Shown: in pieces, positions 31,160 through 38,838 of the stretch | Numbering within the stretch: position 1 is the stretch's first letter | Layout of the letters: the number at the start of each line of letters is the position of its first letter | NCBI RefSeq assembly: GCF_020991005.1 | Contig: NZ_JAJLLW010000002.1 | Span: forward strand, 486,930-550,929 | Length of the DNA: 64,000 nucleotides | Direction: 5' to 3' | Source: Halomonas sp. CUBES01 | Lineage (GTDB): Bacteria; Pseudomonadota; Gammaproteobacteria; Pseudomonadales; Halomonadaceae | The notes under the pieces: model-generated | Told to the model about the DNA's origin: nothing | Seen by the model: the letters and a program-made list of their open reading frames with translations, nothing else | Database searches by the model: none | Made by a program: the position numbers and the translations under genes

Positions 31160-32191
31160 TCAGGCGTCCTTGTCGAGCCGCTTGATCTGTCGCCACAGGT
31201 CCTGACGCAGGTCGGCAAGCCTGGGCTGCTCGTCGGCGGTAAACGCCACCGGGCGACAGAGGCGCTGGGCACGCAGGCCCAGGCGCGCGCTCAGCAGTCC
31301 CGTGGCGAGCCCCTGGCCGGCACGCGCGGAGAGGCGGCTGGCCAGATCCAGTGACAGCATGTCCATGCTGGCGTCCGTGGCCAGCTCGCTGGCGCCGGCG
31401 AACGCCATGTTGTGCAGCACGTGGCGGAACAGCCGCAGGCGGCTGGCGTAGCCCAGCTCCAATCCGTACAGCCGGCACAGCCGATCCACCATGGCCAGGC
31501 TGCGCCAGGCAACCAGCGCCATATCAACCAGCGTCAATGGACTCACCGCCACCATGACGGCGGTCTCGCCGGACATCCGGGTAATCAGGCGCTGGGCTTC
31601 GCGGTCCCGTGGGTCCAGCAGGTGGTAGCGCAGCAGGGTCTGGATCTCCTCGCCGCTGTGGTGCGGCTGGCAGGCATGCTGGAACGCCTGCCAGTGGGGG
31701 TCGTCGTCGGCCAGTTTGAGCTGGCGCTTGAGCCGCTGCGCCAGGGTCTGGGCCTGCTTGGCCGAGCCCTGTGGCAGTACCGCCAGGGCTTCGCGCAGTT
31801 TGTCGTGGCGCTTGAGACGCCGTAAACGGCCCAGTTCCTTGAGCAGCGACAGGCCGCCGAGGCCGATCACGCCCACCCCGAAGAGCTGCCAGGCCATGGT
31901 CATCCATTGGGACTGCGCCAGGGCGTCGGGAATCCCGGTGACCAGCTCGAGGGCCCCCAGGGTCGTGCCCCCCGCGAGTGCCAGCATCAGCCCCCAGCGG
32001 CGCTTGCGTGGCGCGCCCAGGCGGGTTTCCGGAAGGGCTTTTTCCTCGGCGGCGGGGGGCAAGGGCTGGTGGGAGGCGGTCGCATCGAAAGTCTCGCGCT
32101 GGCGCAACTCGGCGTCGACGTCCGGGCGGGGTTCCTTGGGTTCCTTGGGTTCATCGAGGTCGAAGTGATGACGCGGCCGTGGGGTGGTCAT
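31160..32191 (-). CDS. ycjF: YcjF-type membrane protein (DUF697/TIGR01620)
   Basis: 343 residues: a Pro/Glu-rich N-terminal tail, two membrane helices at about 68-110 (LMLALAGGTTLGALELV and LFGVGVIGLGGLSLL), then a C-terminal DUF697 domain with a hydrophobic stretch MVAVSPLTLVDMALVAWRSL. The ATG overlaps the ycjX stop (ATGA). In E. coli the ycjXF pair belongs to the phage-shock regulon; no psp genes are present here. Confidence 0.85.
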   Translation of the reverse strand: MTTPRPRHHFDLDEPKEPKEPRPDVDAELRQRETFDATASHQPLPPAAEEKALPETRLGAPRKRRWGLMLALAGGTTLGALELVTGIPDALAQSQWMTMAWQLFGVGVIGLGGLSLLKELGRLRRLKRHDKLREALAVLPQGSAKQAQTLAQRLKRQLKLADDDPHWQAFQHACQPHHSGEEIQTLLRYHLLDPRDREAQRLITRMSGETAVMVAVSPLTLVDMALVAWRSLAMVDRLCRLYGLELGYASRLRLFRHVLHNMAFAGASELATDASMDMLSLDLASRLSARAGQGLATGLLSARLGLRAQRLCRPVAFTADEQPRLADLRQDLWRQIKRLDKDA

Positions 32192-33576
32192 ACGAGTTTG
32201 TCTCCAATCAGCCAGTCGATGACGGCGTCCATGCGGATGTGAGCGAGCGCGTCGGATGGGGTGTCCATGGGGCGAAAGCTCGGAAAGTCAAAGCCCTGCT
32301 GGTGCCAGAAATCGTGAGTCGGTAGGCGTGGCGGCACGTCGCCGGGGTAGACCAGCACGTCTTCGCCTTCGAGGGTCGTGCCCCGTAGGGCGGGGGAACG
32401 TTTGCCGTTGTGCATCACTTCGCGCGCCTCGGTGGCACGAATGGCGGCGAGCGACAGCGCTTTTACCGGTACGTTGGCAAAGCGTAAATCCTTGAGCGGC
32501 TCGGCGAGCAAGGCTTCCAGAAGTTGCACCACGTGGCCGTGCTGGTCGGGCGTGACATGGTCTGCCTTGGTGGCGGCAATAGCCAGCTTGTCGATTCGCG
32601 GGGCAAACAGCCGTGTCAGCAGGCTGCGCTTGCCGTAATCGAAGCTTTGCATCAGTTGGCCAAGCGCTTGAGATAGGTCCTCAAAGCGTTCCGGGCCCGC
32701 GTTGAGCGCGCCCAGGACATCGACCAGCACAATCTGGCGGTCAAAGCGACGGAAGTGGTCGCGGTAAAAAGGCCGTACCACCTGCTGTTGATAGTAGCGA
32801 AAGCGCGCGGCCAGCGTCGCGTAAAGGCTGTTGGGCGGCAGGGCGTCCAGCGCTTCTTTCGACATGCTCAACTGGGGCAGCGGGAAAAACTGCAGCACCG
32901 GCGCGCCGTCGAGCTCACCCGGCAATAAAAAGCGCCCGGGCTGGAGGTTGGAAAAGCCTGCCTGCTTGGCGCGTCGCAGGCCCTGGGCGTAGGCCTCGGC
33001 CAGGCTTGCCAACTGGGCTTCATCCGCCTCGGCGGCGGGGTCGAGGGTTTCAACCTCGGCGAGCCATTCGCTGAACAAGGCGCGGCGTTGATCGCCGGTG
33101 TGCAGCGGCTGGGCCTGGCTCCAGCTGTAAAAATCGTGCTGCAACAGCGGTAGGTCCAGCAGCCATTCTCCCGGGTAGTCGAACAGGTCGAGGGTCAGGT
33201 GGGCAATGTCCGGGGACAGCCAGCCCTGCTGCGCCGGACGGTAGCGGAGTTGGAGACGCAGCTCGCTGATGCCGCGGGTAGGCGCAGGCCAGCGCGGCGG
33301 CGTTTCGCGCAGCGCGGCCATGCCCGGGTCGTAGGGAAAACGCGGCACGCCAAGGTCGGGTTGATTCAGCCGCTGGGCGCCAAGCAGACGGCCTTCGCGG
33401 GCGGCGGGCAGCATGTCCAACTGGGCCTCGACCCCGGCGTGACGAAGCTGGTTGATAAGCGACGTCAAAAACGCCGTCTTGCCCGCCTGGGAAAGCCCGG
33501 TGACGGCCAGACGCAGCTGCCGGTCACGGCCGCGTTCTATCAGGTTACTCAGCTCGCGACGAAACGGCTGGCGCAT
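32188..33576 (-). CDS. ycjX: YcjX-family P-loop GTPase-like protein (DUF463)
   Basis: 462 residues. The P-loop is GLSQAGKTAFLTSL near residue 26, and DLFDYPGEWLLDLP is a switch-like segment. IVLVDVLGALNAG and the AATKADHVTPDQHG segment correspond to later nucleotide-binding motifs. It is a cytoplasmic stress-associated protein in other gammaproteobacteria, encoded with ycjF. Exact role is unsettled. Confidence 0.87.
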   Translation of the reverse strand: MRQPFRRELSNLIERGRDRQLRLAVTGLSQAGKTAFLTSLINQLRHAGVEAQLDMLPAAREGRLLGAQRLNQPDLGVPRFPYDPGMAALRETPPRWPAPTRGISELRLQLRYRPAQQGWLSPDIAHLTLDLFDYPGEWLLDLPLLQHDFYSWSQAQPLHTGDQRRALFSEWLAEVETLDPAAEADEAQLASLAEAYAQGLRRAKQAGFSNLQPGRFLLPGELDGAPVLQFFPLPQLSMSKEALDALPPNSLYATLAARFRYYQQQVVRPFYRDHFRRFDRQIVLVDVLGALNAGPERFEDLSQALGQLMQSFDYGKRSLLTRLFAPRIDKLAIAATKADHVTPDQHGHVVQLLEALLAEPLKDLRFANVPVKALSLAAIRATEAREVMHNGKRSPALRGTTLEGEDVLVYPGDVPPRLPTHDFWHQQGFDFPSFRPMDTPSDALAHIRMDAVIDWLIGDKLV

Positions 33577-33604
33577 GGCGCGATGTCCTCAATCAGGGTA
33601 TCTA

Positions 33605-34474
33605 TCAGGTTCTGCTCAAGGTGGTGCCCAGCAGGTGTTGGGCGCCGGGCACTAGCCAAACCGGATCCAGGCGGGTGTTGGCTGCCTCGACGCATACAAA
33701 GCGCTTCGCCGCCTCAAGGGAAGTATCAGCGGGGGGCTGCTGGTCGGGGTGCCAGACCACGGTGGAATCGCTGGACTGCTTGCCGACCCGCAAAGTGCGC
33801 GGGCCGTCGTGAAGCATTACCGCTTCGTTGGAGTGATAGATGCGGTCTACCGGCCCGCGAATGGCCAGGGTGCCCTGCTGTTCGCCTTCGGCAAAGTCGC
33901 GCAGCTTGTCGAGGTAACGCGCGCCGGCCAGGCCTTCCAGTCGACATTGGTGGGCATCGTCCACCGCCAGGTAGGAGTGCAGCGCGCCGCTGACCTTGAC
34001 CGGGGTGTCACCGACATTTTCGCTGATCAGCTCCACTGCGAGCCGCTGGGCGTTGGCCTGGATCACTGCGCGTACCGTCAGTTGGGAATGCAGCCGCTGG
34101 GTGGGCGAAAGGTGAAGCTCGATGCCGTCGGCGTGTTCGTCAGCGGCTTCGAGTTGCCAGGGGGCGTGACGCGCCAGGCCGTGGAAGGTGCCACTGCGAT
34201 CCGGCGTCTCGTCGGCGTAGCGTTCGTCGGCGAACCACGGCCAGCACAGCGGAACCCCGCCGCGTATGGCGCCGGGCATGGGCTGGGGCGTGGGCGTCAC
34301 CCACAGCCAGCCACGGTCCTCTGGAGGCCGGAAATGCAACACCTGCGCGCCCTGCAGCGATACGATCAGCTCTCCCCAGGGGGCATTGAACATGACCAGG
34401 TCGCGGCCTTGCCAGTGAGCCGTCTCTTGGCCGTCTACACCGTCAAGCAACTGCTGGAGGGCGTCGGGAATCAT
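33605..34474 (-). CDS. D-hexose-6-phosphate mutarotase (YeaD-like)
   Basis: 289-residue aldose-1-epimerase superfamily protein of the YeaD type, interconverting alpha and beta anomers of hexose 6-phosphates. VTPTPQPMPGAIRGGVPLCWPWF and the FHGLARHAPWQL segment carry the arginine and histidine of the active site (motifs PGAIRGGVPLCWPWF, GTFHGLARHAPW). The ATG at 34474 has AAGGA seven bases upstream; the open frame runs 38 codons further but without a comparable site. Role in glucose metabolism matches the neighbouring transporter. Confidence 0.85.
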   Translation of the reverse strand: MIPDALQQLLDGVDGQETAHWQGRDLVMFNAPWGELIVSLQGAQVLHFRPPEDRGWLWVTPTPQPMPGAIRGGVPLCWPWFADERYADETPDRSGTFHGLARHAPWQLEAADEHADGIELHLSPTQRLHSQLTVRAVIQANAQRLAVELISENVGDTPVKVSGALHSYLAVDDAHQCRLEGLAGARYLDKLRDFAEGEQQGTLAIRGPVDRIYHSNEAVMLHDGPRTLRVGKQSSDSTVVWHPDQQPPADTSLEAAKRFVCVEAANTRLDPVWLVPGAQHLLGTTLSRT

Positions 34475-34624
34475 GGGCAATCCTTTTTCAGCGGGGCCGC
34501 TGACGGCCTGGTGGGATGTTGAATAGTAGCGCGGAACCTTAACGCCGTGTGCTATGTTAGAACAAGCCAGTAAAGGGCGTAAAATCAACCGTACACGTAT
34601 ACGTACATCGAGAAAGGAGGCGAC

Positions 34625-34867
34625 ATGGGGGTAATTGCTTGGTTGATCATTGGTGGCTTGGCTGGCTGGATTGCCGGCAACATCATGCGCGGCGGAGGGT
34701 TCGGCGTGCTGGGCAATATCGGCGTAGGGGTTGTCGGTGCTGTGCTGGGCGGCTTTCTGTTCAGCCTGTTGGGGCTTCAGGCCGGCGGCTTTATCGGCTC
34801 ATTGGTGACCGCCGTGGTCGGCGCGGTCGTCCTGCTGTGGGTCATCAGCAAGGTCAAACAGAGCTAG
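34625..34867 (+). CDS. GlsB/YeaQ/YmgE-family (transglycosylase-associated) membrane protein
   Basis: 80-residue glycine-rich protein with three short membrane helices (IAWLIIGGLAGWIAGNIM, LGNIGVGVVGAVLGGFLF, GSLVTAVVGAVVLLWVI). Family members are small stress-associated inner-membrane proteins. AAAGGAGG lies five bases before the ATG. A CTATGTT at 34552-34558 could be a -10, and an ACGTATACGT palindrome lies at 34595-34604 in the leader. It is a single-gene unit closed by a strong hairpin. Confidence 0.85.
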   Translation: MGVIAWLIIGGLAGWIAGNIMRGGGFGVLGNIGVGVVGAVLGGFLFSLLGLQAGGFIGSLVTAVVGAVVLLWVISKVKQS

Positions 34868-34898
34868 CCTGAATTGATCAACACCGTTGTTCACTTGC

Positions 34899-34931
34899 CA
34901 CAACCCGCGACGCCTGGCGTCGCGGGTTGTG
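34899..34931 (+). terminator. Bidirectional terminator between the GlsB-type gene and the lipoprotein gene
   Basis: Sixteen complementary bases on each side (34899-34914 and 34916-34931) followed by TGTTTTG. It lies between convergent genes, 31 bases after the plus-strand stop and 13 bases after the minus-strand stop at 34945, so it can serve both. Confidence 0.75.
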
Positions 34932-34944
34932 TGTTTTGAAGCCG

Positions 34945-35532
34945 CTACCAGCCGCCCTGACCTTCCAGCAGGCTGCGCGTGTTATTGTTCAGCGCGAGCT
35001 TGAAGTCGGCGCTGCCCAGTACCATGGCGTCGCTCGAACGCACCACCCGGGCGCTGATATAGACATAGTCCTGGCCCTGCGCATAGGTGCCCATCAAGAT
35101 GGAACGCGCATCGTGCTGGGCGCTCAAGCGCTGTACCGTGCGCGACAGGATCAGCTCGCCGACATTTTCCTCGATAAACAGGCTGTCGCGCATCTTGACC
35201 TCGCGCACCTGCATCCCCTGGCGCCCTAGCGCCGAGGCCATGATCTCCGAGCTGATGCGCCCCAGCGTCGAAGACTGGCTCAGATCATCGATGCTCACGA
35301 AGGTAGCGGCGATCATGGGGCTGTAGCGGGTGATATCAGGGTTGCCGGCCACCATCTGCTCGGCAGCGGTATGCGCAAGTTCGGACAGGTCGGGGTCGGG
35401 CTCGGCCTGTTGCGGGCTGTTGCCGAGGACGCTGCAGCCGGCAAGGCTGAGCGCGATGAAACCGGTGGCAAGCCATCTGGTGGCGGTAAGCGGGCGCGTC
35501 AAGTGTGCCCAGGCTGTCGACATCGCAGGCAT
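34945..35532 (-). CDS. FlgO-family outer-membrane lipoprotein
   Basis: About 195 residues from the ATG at 35532. A lipoprotein signal peptide ends in the lipobox LAGC (GFIALSLAGCSVLG). The mature part has the FlgO-type FVSIDDLSQSSTLGRISSEI segment and SAQHDARSILMGTYA. FlgO proteins are outer-membrane lipoproteins associated with the flagellum in Vibrio. An ATG at 35547 is an alternative start. It follows another lipoprotein gene by about five bases, and a MotB-like gene diverges upstream, so a motility or envelope role is possible. Confidence 0.72.
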   Translation of the reverse strand: MPAMSTAWAHLTRPLTATRWLATGFIALSLAGCSVLGNSPQQAEPDPDLSELAHTAAEQMVAGNPDITRYSPMIAATFVSIDDLSQSSTLGRISSEIMASALGRQGMQVREVKMRDSLFIEENVGELILSRTVQRLSAQHDARSILMGTYAQGQDYVYISARVVRSSDAMVLGSADFKLALNNNTRSLLEGQGGW

Positions 35533-35536
35533 GTGA

Positions 35537-36271
35537 TTACCATTCATCCGTGATCGAGACCGTCGGCGTGGACGGCGGGCTGGGTACGCGGTCTGGGGCG
35601 TACTGGCGCCGGTCACCGCTATTGATATAGTAAATGTTCGACGAGGAATAGAGGATCTGCTCGCCGTCGATTATCTGGGTGGTGACGATGACCTCTTCAT
35701 CGCCGGTGTGCGTCCAGCTACCGCTGGTCACGTCGGCGGCCACGGCGGCCGGGATGAGGCCCAGCGCCGGTTCAGCCCACTGATTGAGCGGAATCGTTGC
35801 GACGGCAATACCGCCCGCCAGGGCGGTGAAGGCGCCAGTCGGCGGGCGCACAAAGCCTCGGTCGCGGTGTTCGACCAGTTCGACGTCGACGTGAACCTCG
35901 GCGCTGCCGGGCTGCGGCTGGGTGGTCAGGTTTGCCCCGCGGGAGACCAGTTCGCTGGTCAGCAGAGTGCGAAAGCCACGGCCAAATTCGCCGCCGCTAT
36001 AGGCATGGGTCGCGTCCTGCTCGGCATCGGGGATGTGCAGGTCGCGAAACCGGACGCGCTCGCGCTGGAGAATTTGCGTGGCTTCGTGACGCGCCAGGAC
36101 ATTCCAGTGGTGAGCGGCCTGCATGCGCTGCTGTTCGCTGTAGGGATAGGTGGTGGCAATGGGCGCCTGGGAGGTGTTGGCGTAAAAACAGCCACCCAAC
36201 GTCAGGCTGGCCATGCCGATGATCAGCGGGCGAAACGCCCGTGAGGGACTCACAATAAAACGGGTGCGCAC
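35537..36271 (-). CDS. Lipoprotein of unknown function
   Basis: 244 residues with a lipoprotein signal peptide (lipobox LGGC in MASLTLGGCFYANTS). The mature part has no family I recognise. It contains a hydrophobic GAFTALAGGIAVATIPL stretch, then a C-terminal beta-rich region ending in a Pro/Ser tail. It is directly followed by the FlgO-like gene, so the two are probably co-expressed and may work together in the outer membrane. Confidence 0.7.
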   Translation of the reverse strand: MRTRFIVSPSRAFRPLIIGMASLTLGGCFYANTSQAPIATTYPYSEQQRMQAAHHWNVLARHEATQILQRERVRFRDLHIPDAEQDATHAYSGGEFGRGFRTLLTSELVSRGANLTTQPQPGSAEVHVDVELVEHRDRGFVRPPTGAFTALAGGIAVATIPLNQWAEPALGLIPAAVAADVTSGSWTHTGDEEVIVTTQIIDGEQILYSSSNIYYINSGDRRQYAPDRVPSPPSTPTVSITDEW

Positions 36272-36488
36272 CGGGTTGGTTCCTTCTCGCTACGAAACGG
36301 CTTTTGATAGACTAGACAACGTTTATCAACGGCGCGCCAAGCCTGGCCGAACAGACGACGGCTCAGCGTCTCCAATGACGCGGGTTGACACGTTCAGACA
36401 CGTATTAAAACCGATAACCGTAGGATTAGCGTGCCTTATTTGAATTAATCGGCCATGGGGTTCAAAACTTGAATGAGTAATTATACCG

Positions 36489-37481
36489 ATGCTTGAAGAT
36501 CACCGCAGCGCCCCGCGCCACGACTCGCTTCTGTCTCCTTACCGTGAGGACGACAGCGGCAGCGTCTGGATGGTGAGCTACATCGATATCATGACGTTGC
36601 TGGTGGCGTTGTTTGTGATCATCATCGCGGCGGCCGGAGCGACGAGCCCGGACTGGATGGCCTCGGACGACTCCCCCGAACCGCTGTTTGATGCGTCTCC
36701 TGCGCTCGAGGTGCCGCTGCCCGAGCCGCTGGCAAGCGCCCGCCATGAACGTCCCTCTTCGGCGGCCTGGCTGGGTGGTCAACTGCTGGCCAGCACGATC
36801 ACGGCGGCCCAGGGCGTGGCCGGGTTGCAGAAAAGTACGTCGAGAGGCGTGCCGCCCTTGCTGGCCATGCCCGGCGACGAGGCCGAGCCGGCTGTCACTC
36901 CTTTGCCGACGTTGACCCTGCCCACACCATTGGTGCCTACTCAACAACCCGCCCTCCAGCGGCCACTGGCCGACTACATGGTGGTGCTGACCGACAAACC
37001 GCCCGCCAATGTTGAAACAGTCAGCCAGGAAGCCATCGACGGGGTGCTGGCGCTGGATGAACAGCTGGACAGCTCACCCTACCTGCCCGATCTGGAAGGG
37101 GTCGAGGTTTCCCGGGTTGAAGAGGGCATCAGCCTGAGGGTGCAGGATCAGCTGCTGTTTCCCTCCGCTGATGCGGGCTTGACCGACGATGGCAGCAACC
37201 TGATCGGGACGCTGCTCGAGACCATTCAGCGTTACGACGGTGAAGTCTGGGTGGAAGGCCATACCGACAGCCAGACCATCGATACTCCCGAGTACTCGTC
37301 GAACTGGGCGCTGTCCAGTGCCCGGGCGATTGCCATTGTCGAAGCGCTCGAAGAGGCCGGGGTGGCCACTCAGCGCTTACGCGCCGTGGGACTGGCCGCG
37401 ACGCAACCGCTGGCGAACAACGATACCGCCGATGGTCGCGCACGTAATCGCCGCGTCGAGGTGGTCATTCATGTGGAATAA
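36489..37481 (+). CDS. Orphan MotB-like OmpA-domain protein
   Basis: 330 residues. A single membrane helix at about 29-49 carries an aspartate (D33 in VSYIDIMTLLVALFV) at the position of the MotB proton-channel aspartate. A long Pro-rich linker (about 60-180) follows, then an OmpA/MotB peptidoglycan-binding domain at about 205-330 with EGHTDSQ and NWALSSARAIAIVEAL. No MotA/PomA homologue is adjacent, which is unusual. The ribosome site is weak. Alternative: a non-motor OmpA-like anchor that keeps a MotB-type N-terminus. Confidence 0.75.
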   Translation: MLEDHRSAPRHDSLLSPYREDDSGSVWMVSYIDIMTLLVALFVIIIAAAGATSPDWMASDDSPEPLFDASPALEVPLPEPLASARHERPSSAAWLGGQLLASTITAAQGVAGLQKSTSRGVPPLLAMPGDEAEPAVTPLPTLTLPTPLVPTQQPALQRPLADYMVVLTDKPPANVETVSQEAIDGVLALDEQLDSSPYLPDLEGVEVSRVEEGISLRVQDQLLFPSADAGLTDDGSNLIGTLLETIQRYDGEVWVEGHTDSQTIDTPEYSSNWALSSARAIAIVEALEEAGVATQRLRAVGLAATQPLANNDTADGRARNRRVEVVIHVE

Positions 37482-37516
37482 GCAAAGGCCCTTGTCAGTT
37501 GCCCATGCACAGGCAT

Positions 37517-37610
37517 AAAAAAGCCCGCCGGGGGTGGCGGGCATAAAGGGCTTGGCTCACTGCAGCCCGCTGGCAGAGGGGGAGGGGTGTACAGGGTTGC
37601 CAGCGGGTAC
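37517..37610 (-). ncRNA. Candidate ~95-nt small RNA with C-rich loop, minus strand
   Basis: On the minus strand a promoter (-35 TTGGCA 37639-37644, 16-base spacer, -10 TATACT 37617-37622) would start transcription near 37610. The transcript has a 10-bp perfect stem (37598-37607 with 37566-37575) enclosing a 22-nt loop containing CCCCTCCCCCTC. It ends in a GC-rich terminator: 7-bp stem, 37536-37542 with 37523-37529, then six T (37522-37517). The C-rich loop could pair with Shine-Dalgarno sequences, as in CCUCC-type regulatory RNAs. It is also antisense to the 3' UTR of the MotB-like gene. No Rfam family is recognised. Confidence 0.55.
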
Positions 37611-37616
37611 AATTTC

Positions 37617-37644
37617 AGTATAGCTATTTATTCAGTCCTGCCAA
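37617..37644 (-). promoter_or_regulatory. Sigma-70 promoter for the minus-strand small RNA
   Basis: TTGGCA (37639-37644) and TATACT (37617-37622), each one mismatch from consensus, 16 bases apart on the minus strand. An A/T-rich tract lies upstream (37655-37680), possibly an UP element. Confidence 0.55.
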
Positions 37645-37663
37645 GTCCTGTCTTGGTTTTTTT
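37641..37663 (+). terminator. Terminator for the MotB-like gene
   Basis: CCAAG (37641-37645) pairs with CTTGG (37652-37656), followed by seven T. The stem is short but the T-run is good. It overlaps the -35 of the opposing small-RNA promoter. Confidence 0.5.
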
Positions 37664-37687
37664 GTAATAGATTGTAAAAAGCGCGTC

Positions 37688-37848
37688 GGCACCATGGCGG
37701 CGCAACCCGTGGTGGCGTGCGCCGCTGTAACGCACCAAAACGGTGCGCTGGCCTATGAGAACTGTATCAACGGGGCTGCCCCGGGCGATTTTCCACGATG
37801 CCCCTTTATGGTTATCAAGGTGTTATCGGCATTGGCACGCATTGTGCT
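37688..37848 (+). promoter_or_regulatory. Sigma-54 promoter with NtrC-like and IHF sites upstream of the glucosylglycerate operon
   Basis: The sigma-54 element is TTGGCACG (37832-37839), four bases, GTGCT (37844-37848). It has GG at -24 and GC at -12 and one mismatch from TTGGCACG-N4-TTGCT. Start would be near 37859, about 62 bases before the ATG. TATCAAGGTGTTA at 37813-37825 fits the IHF consensus WATCAANNNNTTR completely. Two NtrC-like dyads lie further up: CGCACCAAAACGGTGCG (37731-37747, near -120) and GGCACCATGGCGGCGCA (37688-37704, near -163). They are 43 bases apart, about four helical turns. This is the standard enhancer-IHF-sigma-54 layout. Confidence 0.68.
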
Positions 37849-37920
37849 AAGCAACCATGACGTTGTCATCGCGCCTGGCGGCGACAGCGTTTCCCGCTTA
37901 GCCGCTAGAGAGGCCGCGCC

Positions 37921-38838
37921 ATGCTTGAACACGCCAGCGCTTCCGCGCCCCCCGCCGATCGAGCGGATACCTCAGCGCCGCCCCGCCTTGTGGTAACCGA
38001 TCTGGACGGTTCGCTACTCGATCACCATCGCTATGACGCGGCCCCGGCCAAGGCATGGCTTGCCCGGCTAAAGCAGGCAAAAATCCCCGTGATTCCCGTG
38101 ACCAGCAAAACCCGGGCTGAGTTACTGCCCTTGCGCGAGGCTCTGGGACTCACGACGACGCCGTTTGTTGCCGAAAATGGCGCTGTAATCGGCCTGCCCC
38201 CGGGGTGGTGTCATGCGCGTCTGGACCGGCCAGGCAATGGCCGCGACGGCATGGTGACCAAGCAGTCAGGCGTGGATATCGGCTTTATTCGCGCCCGCTT
38301 GCAGGTATGGCGCAAACGGCTCGATGCGCGCTTTACCACCATTAACGAGATGACCCTGGATGACCTGATGGGCCTGACCGGGCTTGAGGCCGCCGAGGCC
38401 AGTCGCGCGCGCCAGCGCGAGGGGAGCGAGCCGTTGCTGTGGCACGGCGACGAGGCGGCGCTGCAGACGTTCCGCCTGGCGCTGGAGGGTGATGGCCTGC
38501 AGCTTACCCGGGGTGGTCGCTTTTGCCACGTCATGGGCAGCGCCTCCGACAAGGGCAGTGCGGTGACCTGGTTGATCGGGCGCTTTCGCGCGCTGCGCGG
38601 GCGCGAACCGCTGTCTATGGGCCTGGGCGACGGCCCCAACGACGTAACTATGTTGAACGCGGTGAACCAGGCGGTCGTCATTCGCGGCCACCATGACCTG
38701 ACGGTCGAGCCGACCAATCCTCACCTTTACCGAACCCGCGCTCCTGGCCCCGAGGGCTGGGTGGAAGGCATGGCCTACTGGTGGGGCGATGCGCTTACCC
38801 CGACTGACCCGCGTGATGCAAAGGAGGCAAACGCATGA
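37921..38838 (+). CDS. Glucosyl-/mannosyl-3-phosphoglycerate phosphatase (HAD-IIB)
   Basis: 305-residue HAD phosphatase of the MpgP/YedP type, removing phosphate from glucosyl- or mannosyl-3-phosphoglycerate to give the free osmolyte. Motif I is VVTDLDGSLLDH with nucleophile D27. Motif II is IPVTSKTRAEL, and GLGDGPNDVTML is motif IV. The first ~20 residues are a disordered Ala/Pro-rich extension. AGAGAGG lies seven bases before the ATG. The stop overlaps the synthase ATG (ATGA). Which hexose is used depends on the synthase, so the MpgP name is not certain. Confidence 0.85.
   Translation: MLEHASASAPPADRADTSAPPRLVVTDLDGSLLDHHRYDAAPAKAWLARLKQAKIPVIPVTSKTRAELLPLREALGLTTTPFVAENGAVIGLPPGWCHARLDRPGNGRDGMVTKQSGVDIGFIRARLQVWRKRLDARFTTINEMTLDDLMGLTGLEAAEASRARQREGSEPLLWHGDEAALQTFRLALEGDGLQLTRGGRFCHVMGSASDKGSAVTWLIGRFRALRGREPLSMGLGDGPNDVTMLNAVNQAVVIRGHHDLTVEPTNPHLYRTRAPGPEGWVEGMAYWWGDALTPTDPRDAKEANA

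Noticed and set aside
36385..36420. TTGACA near 36385 as the -35 of the MotB-like gene
   Set aside because: No acceptable -10 at 16-18 bases; the nearest A/T-rich hexamer is only 12 bases away.
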